Both the position numbers and the translations under genes were made by a program. A DNA stretch of 64,000 bases from Anthostomella pinea (lineage: Eukaryota > Ascomycota > Sordariomycetes > Xylariales > Xylariaceae), in assembly GCA_963556695.1 (NCBI GenBank), contig CAUWAG010000013.1, positions 1,550,001-1,614,000 of the forward strand. Reading direction: 5' to 3'. Below the pieces are notes generated by a model. The model ran no database searches. It saw only the letters and a list, made by a program, of their open reading frames with translations, and was not told the DNA's origin. This document shows, piece after piece, positions 59,941 to 64,000 of the stretch (its first letter is position 1; every line of letters starts with the position of its first letter).

Positions 59941-61153
59941 CCTGGCGGGGTGTTTTTTACGTGTCAAAGCGAACAGCCCAACACTCTGTTTTTCTTGCTA
60001 CGAAACACGGGAATTACCTGGCACCTTTCGAGATCTCTCTTGTGTATAACTATAAGTGACTTCGCATCGCATTGACTACATAATCTCCGAATAGACAAAC
60101 CTCATCAGCATCTACGCAAGAGACCTACCGTCTTCGCTTGCAACTACTACCCGAGAGACAAAGCTAGCCCTACAGCTCGCCAGTCAGGCACCCTGATATC
60201 GCAGAAGTCAGCATGTTGTCCTTCTGTATACGCGCCTCCATCGGCGTAGAGCACTGGGAGTACAAGTGGTCGTTGGTGAGTAGTAGTCCGCCAAGCGAAG
60301 GAGTGGCAGTCGTGACTAGTCCCCCACCTGGAGGGCAACCCAGGCAAGCAGCAGGAACTTCTGCAAGGTTCTGGACCTCGCCACAGCAGACCCATGGTCG
60401 ATGAGTTTCTCCAGCAAGGCATCTGTTCGGCGCCCTCCTATTATAGTGCGATCGCCCGGCTTTTACGAGCACTGGCTGGCATGCTACACACCTGTATATA
60501 CGAGGATTTACGCTTGGATACCTAGGGACTCAAGCCACGAATGAAGCAGACGCCCAGGGGCAGAAAGGTTGGAGGCAGAGATAAATTGGGTAAGAACAGC
60601 GAGAATCCAACGAAGGTTTCGCGTTGAGGTAGAGGGAGAGAGATGGATCAGATTTAGGGGTCAGCAGACGCATGCATGAGTCGCGTGGTCTACAAGAGCT
60701 GGCCTGATCTGATTGGGCACATGACAAATGTGGTAGATGACTAAGCAGGCTAGTCCGGGGAATGGCTCCTGCAGGTCCCTGCTTTTGATACGACGATAAG
60801 CGATAAGAGATAAGCTATAGAATGTTGAATTTCACAGCCTCATTGCCCGTTGTTCACGCCTGGTCGAAGGCACGCGCCTTGTACTCTTGTTGTTGGAGTC
60901 TGGAGACCACTATGTTATGATCTTGTCCTGGCCTTGACGAGGTGCACCCACACTTCCTTTGCAATGAAGACGTCCGGCGACCCAGCTCCTGACAATATAT
61001 TCACCCCTAATGGTTTCAATACAGGCCGCGCCCTCTTTGTTTGCGCCGCCGTCCGAAACACGTCTAAGCCCACCGACGTCCCTTGCCTGCCTCGGCCTGA
61101 ATCACCTGCCCCTCTACCACCCACCCTCGACCTCGACCTTGGGACCTGACACC
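59941..61153. other. Intergenic region, no supported gene
   Basis: Short ORFs on both strands (for example 60147-60422 minus) without recognisable features. From about 61040 the sequence is C-rich leader of the capping enzyme gene. Confidence 0.45.
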
Positions 61154-62400
61154 ATGGAGCCCAACGGCGCGCCGCCTCCAATCCCCATCCAGTCCATCGA
61201 CCAGCCCGGCCTCAAGGCAACAGGCCAACTCCTCTACGGCCTGCGCCAGGAGGTCGCAGAGATCCTCAAGAGATCCTCCACCGGCTTCCCAGGTGCGCAA
61301 CCCGTGAGCTTTGCGAGGAGGCATATAGACGAGCTGCGGCGCGAGGAGTAAGTGATGGCAAATGATCACACGACCCCTAGCACGGATCCAAGCTGACACT
61401 TCACAGCTACTATGTCTGCGAAAAGTCCGACGGCATGCGCTATCTGCTCTACCTAACCGAAGATGGGAACGAAAACGAAGCACACTACCTGATCGACCGC
61501 AAGAACGACTACTGGTTCGTCAACGCCGGCTCGCTGCACTTCCCCACGCCCGCCAACCAGCAGCACTTCCACCGCAAGACGATCCTCGACGGCGAGCTGG
61601 TCATGGACACGCTGCCCGACGGGCACAAGGAGCCGCGGTACCTGGTGTTCGACTGCCTGGTGCTCGACGGGCTGGTGCTCATGAACCGCGAGCTGAACAA
61701 GCGGCTGGGCTACTTCCGCGACAACATCTTCAAGCCCTACCAGCAGCTGCTGCGCGAGTACCCCGAGGAGAAGAAGTTCCAGCCCTTCTTCGTCGACCAG
61801 AAGTCGATGCAGTTCTCGTACGGCATCGAGATGATGTTCAAGGACGTGATCCGCAACCTGCGCCACGGCAACGACGGCCTCATCTTCACCTGCCTCAAGA
61901 GCGAGTACAAGCCCGGCACCGACCCGCACATCCTCAAGTGGAAGGACGCCGAGGAGAACACCATCGACTTCGTCTGGAAGCTGCGCTTCCCCACGCTCGA
62001 GCCCGACAAGCTCGACCGCGCCGAGGGAGTCTCCCAGCCCTACGTCGACTACGAGGCCAAGCCCGCGATCGAGCTCCTCGCTAATCACGGCGGCGGCTTC
62101 CCGCAGGGCTACCAGTACTTCGCCGACATGTACATGGAGGATGGCGAGTGGGAGGTGCTCAAGGGCCTCGGCGACCCGCTCGACGACCGCGTCGTCGAGG
62201 CCTACATGGACGGCCAGAAGCGGTGGCGCTTCTACCGCTTCCGCGACGACAAGTCCGACGGCAACCACATCTCGACCGTCAACAGCGTCATCGACAGCAT
62301 CCGCGACGGCGTCAAGAAGGAGGACCTGCTGGCTGCTGCCAAGACCATCCGGGATTGCTGGAAGGCTCGAGAGGCCGCCGCCAAGGCTCGAGGAAGATGA
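61154..62400 (+). CDS. ceg1: mRNA guanylyltransferase (capping enzyme alpha subunit)
   Basis: Two exons, 61154-61347 and 61407-62400; 395 residues. Start ACCATGGAG is a strong context. Splicing puts Asp65 across the junction before YYVCEKSDGMRYLLY; Lys71 in K-S-D-G is the residue that carries GMP. Other nucleotidyltransferase motifs: DGELVMD, YLVFDCLVLDG, NDGLIFTCLKSEY and ILKWKD, followed by an OB-fold region (WRFYRFRDDK) and a basic C-terminus ending AKARGR. It transfers GMP from GTP to the 5' diphosphate end of nascent mRNA in the nucleus. Codon usage is strongly GC-biased in the second exon, which produces long antisense ORFs. Intact. Confidence 0.92.
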
Positions 62401-63154
62401 ATCTTCCCACCACATCTCACCCACCTCAGGGGGCAACGAGATACTAGATGATATGAAGCGTACACTCATGACTGATGGTCAAGTTTATGAGTGCGTGATA
62501 TGAGTGGTTGAGTTGACGACTGTGTGATATGTGTGCACTGGGTTTGGCTGGGCTGGTTGATACCTTATGATGGATACCTACTTTATGTAGCGGTTCTGCG
62601 TGGCTTTAAAATGCAGGCAGTGGCGTTCTCACTTACAGCAGAAACACATCTTATCTGCGCGAGCCCAAGAGCATTTCCCGCCGGGCTGACACCGAGCATG
62701 CAAGGCGGCATGTCGAGTGAGAAGGGAGGCATGCATGCCAGCAGAAAGCGGCATACCCTACTTTAAGTCTGATGGATCATTCCGTCACTCATCAGGCAAG
62801 GTAACTTTAGTTTGGCAAATGCTCAAATATATGAACAAGGGTATAACAGGATAGAATACACCTAATACACACTGAAAGAAGGGAAGAACCACCACGAAAT
62901 GAGAATGCACAAACCGGCCATCCGCCGGACCACTGAGATGTCATTATGCTCGTTCATTCTGCTCCAGGACGGAATGTTCTCCAGTGACGCGATAAAAGCC
63001 ACCACGCAAGCTTGATTTGAGATAGGGCCTGGCATTAAATGCTGCCCGGCATGCTGACCACTTGCTCATCATCCTGAACCCCTTCACCCATCCATGCCCC
63101 TATGTTGACCTGCGAAGCGACCTGTCCGTGTATATACTAAGCTCTGCTCTTGTC
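62401..63154. other. Intergenic region between convergent genes
   Basis: About 750 bases between two stop codons facing each other. No supported gene or RNA. Confidence 0.45.
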
Positions 63155-63970
63155 TCATTCCGAGTCCTCTTCTATATCGTAGTCTTCCGCTGCCTTTTTG
63201 CCCCTCGTGGAGCGGGTGCTCTTTGCTCTCGTTGCTGGTTTCGGTGCTGGCTTCGGCGCTGGCTTCGGCTTCGCCTTGGATTTGGTAGCAGCGGCTGATT
63301 TGCCCTTCGCCGCGCTGGCTTTAGCAGCAGGTCTGGATGGTAGGGTTTTCGCTTTTGGTGCAGGAGCGGCAGCGGCACGGGACCTCCGTCCATTCGACCT
63401 CGCCGGTTGCGGCTCAGACTCGTCCTCTGCCTCCTCTACCTCCTCTGCCTCCTCTGCTTCGTCTGCCTCCTCGGCCTCCCCAACCTCTTCTACCTCGTCG
63501 AGCTCACTCAGTTCCGAGTCCTCTTGTTCTTCCGCTGGCGCCGCGGCAACATCTTTCGCAACGTCGTCCATTGCCTCGTCTGCTTCATCAACCTCTGTTA
63601 AGCTTGATTCACTGTCCTCTTCATTTTGCACCACGTTGCCTTCTTTGTCGTAGTACTCCCACGCTGCGACCCCTTCCAGCATGTCGTCGTCGTCGTCCGA
63701 AGAGTCTCGTTCGATGTAGGTTGAGCTTTTTCTTGAGCGACCACTGCGCCTACGATCGGCAGAATCGGGTCCTGGAGAAGAAGACGTGGCCGCGGCCGCG
63801 GCTTTCTTGGATCTAGCTGCAGGCTTTGAAGATCTCGCGGCCATCTTTTTCGCTGAAGCCTTTGGAGCTTTTGATACTGCCTTGGCTTTCGGCGCGACCT
63901 TGTGCGGTGCTGCTCTAGCTTTTTTATGGGCAGGTTGGCCCTCAGCTCGCTCATCCATGCTCTTACGTTT
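63155..63970 (-). CDS. Low-complexity acidic/basic nuclear-type protein (partial, runs off window)
   Basis: The minus-strand frame gives at least 271 residues to the stop at 63155. An AG acceptor after GTTCAG at 63971-63973, with a TTGACAT branch-like site, lets the exon begin AAACGTAAGAGC (63970), in frame with the ATG at 63958; the earlier exons would lie beyond 64000. Composition: Lys/Ala-rich start with RRRSGRSRKSSTYIERDSS, a DDDDD stretch, a WEYYDKEGN motif, a Glu/Asp/Ala-rich run of about 80 residues, then Lys/Pro/Ala repeats (KPAPKPAPKPA) and a DYDIEEDSE end. It resembles chromatin-associated or histone-chaperone-like proteins in composition only. I do not recognise the family. Confidence 0.6.
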   Translation of the reverse strand, partial: KRKSMDERAEGQPAHKKARAAPHKVAPKAKAVSKAPKASAKKMAARSSKPAARSKKAAAAATSSSPGPDSADRRRSGRSRKSSTYIERDSSDDDDDMLEGVAAWEYYDKEGNVVQNEEDSESSLTEVDEADEAMDDVAKDVAAAPAEEQEDSELSELDEVEEVGEAEEADEAEEAEEVEEAEDESEPQPARSNGRRSRAAAAPAPKAKTLPSRPAAKASAAKGKSAAATKSKAKPKPAPKPAPKPATRAKSTRSTRGKKAAEDYDIEEDSE

Positions 63971-64000
63971 CTGAACACAGATTATGTCAACCCTGAGTGC

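Noticed and set aside
61453..62469. 338-residue ORF antisense to the capping enzyme
   Set aside because: Mirror of a GC-rich conserved gene; composition (Val/Glu/Leu/Ala) is the typical antisense shadow.

Overview
The window is nuclear DNA from a filamentous ascomycete (Pezizomycotina; probably Sordariomycetes, but I cannot place it further). The evidence is short 50-140 nt GT-AG introns with CTAAC/CTGAC-type branch sites, fungal conserved genes such as Snx41/Atg20-type, Aurora kinase, Atp23, Nip7, Noc3, Pop3 and a very large deubiquitinase, accessory fungal families (HET, 2EXR), and AT-rich blocks that look mutated by RIP (repeat-induced point mutation).

Layout. (1) 284-6165: two conserved + strand genes, a TPT/SLC35-type transporter and a PX-BAR sorting nexin. 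(2) 6.2-11.4 kb: gene-free, becoming a strongly AT-rich, RIP-like block in which GC-normal islands are LTR-like elements. (3) 11.4-26 kb: an accessory island full of decayed genes on the minus strand: a 5'-truncated HET gene, two related 2EXR genes (one frameshifted), a large HSP90-like-ATPase (sacsin/NO VEIN-like) pseudogene, an aldehyde dehydrogenase split by a 494-bp inverted-repeat transposon, and a 5'-truncated PhyH-type dioxygenase. (4) 26.7-36.2 kb: core genes: a small hypothetical, Aurora kinase, Atp23, glutamate 5-kinase, NIP7 (with a 10-nt microexon and a GC-AG intron) and NOC3; NIP7 and NOC3 diverge from one about 375-bp promoter. (5) 36.2-39.4 kb: LINE 3' remnant and a dispersed short repeat. 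(6) 39.4-54.3 kb: an RGG/low-complexity protein, POP3, then a 2523-residue USP-family deubiquitinase with a 2.8-kb upstream region rich in TAGGTA motifs. (7) 54.3-58.1 kb: second RIP-like AT block carrying a 256-bp repeat also present at 8.1 kb. (8) 58.2-64 kb: a divergent glutathione-synthetase-like gene, mRNA guanylyltransferase, and the 3' part of a low-complexity charged nuclear-type protein running off the window.

Functionally the core genes serve RNA processing and ribosome biogenesis (NIP7, NOC3, POP3, capping enzyme), mitosis (Aurora), mitochondrial quality control (Atp23), proline synthesis and ubiquitin removal. The accessory island mixes allorecognition-type (HET) and GHKL ATPase families that have mostly been lost by mutation. 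All exon structures here were worked out by hand from splice signals, reading frame and remembered family conservation; none was checked against transcripts or a database.
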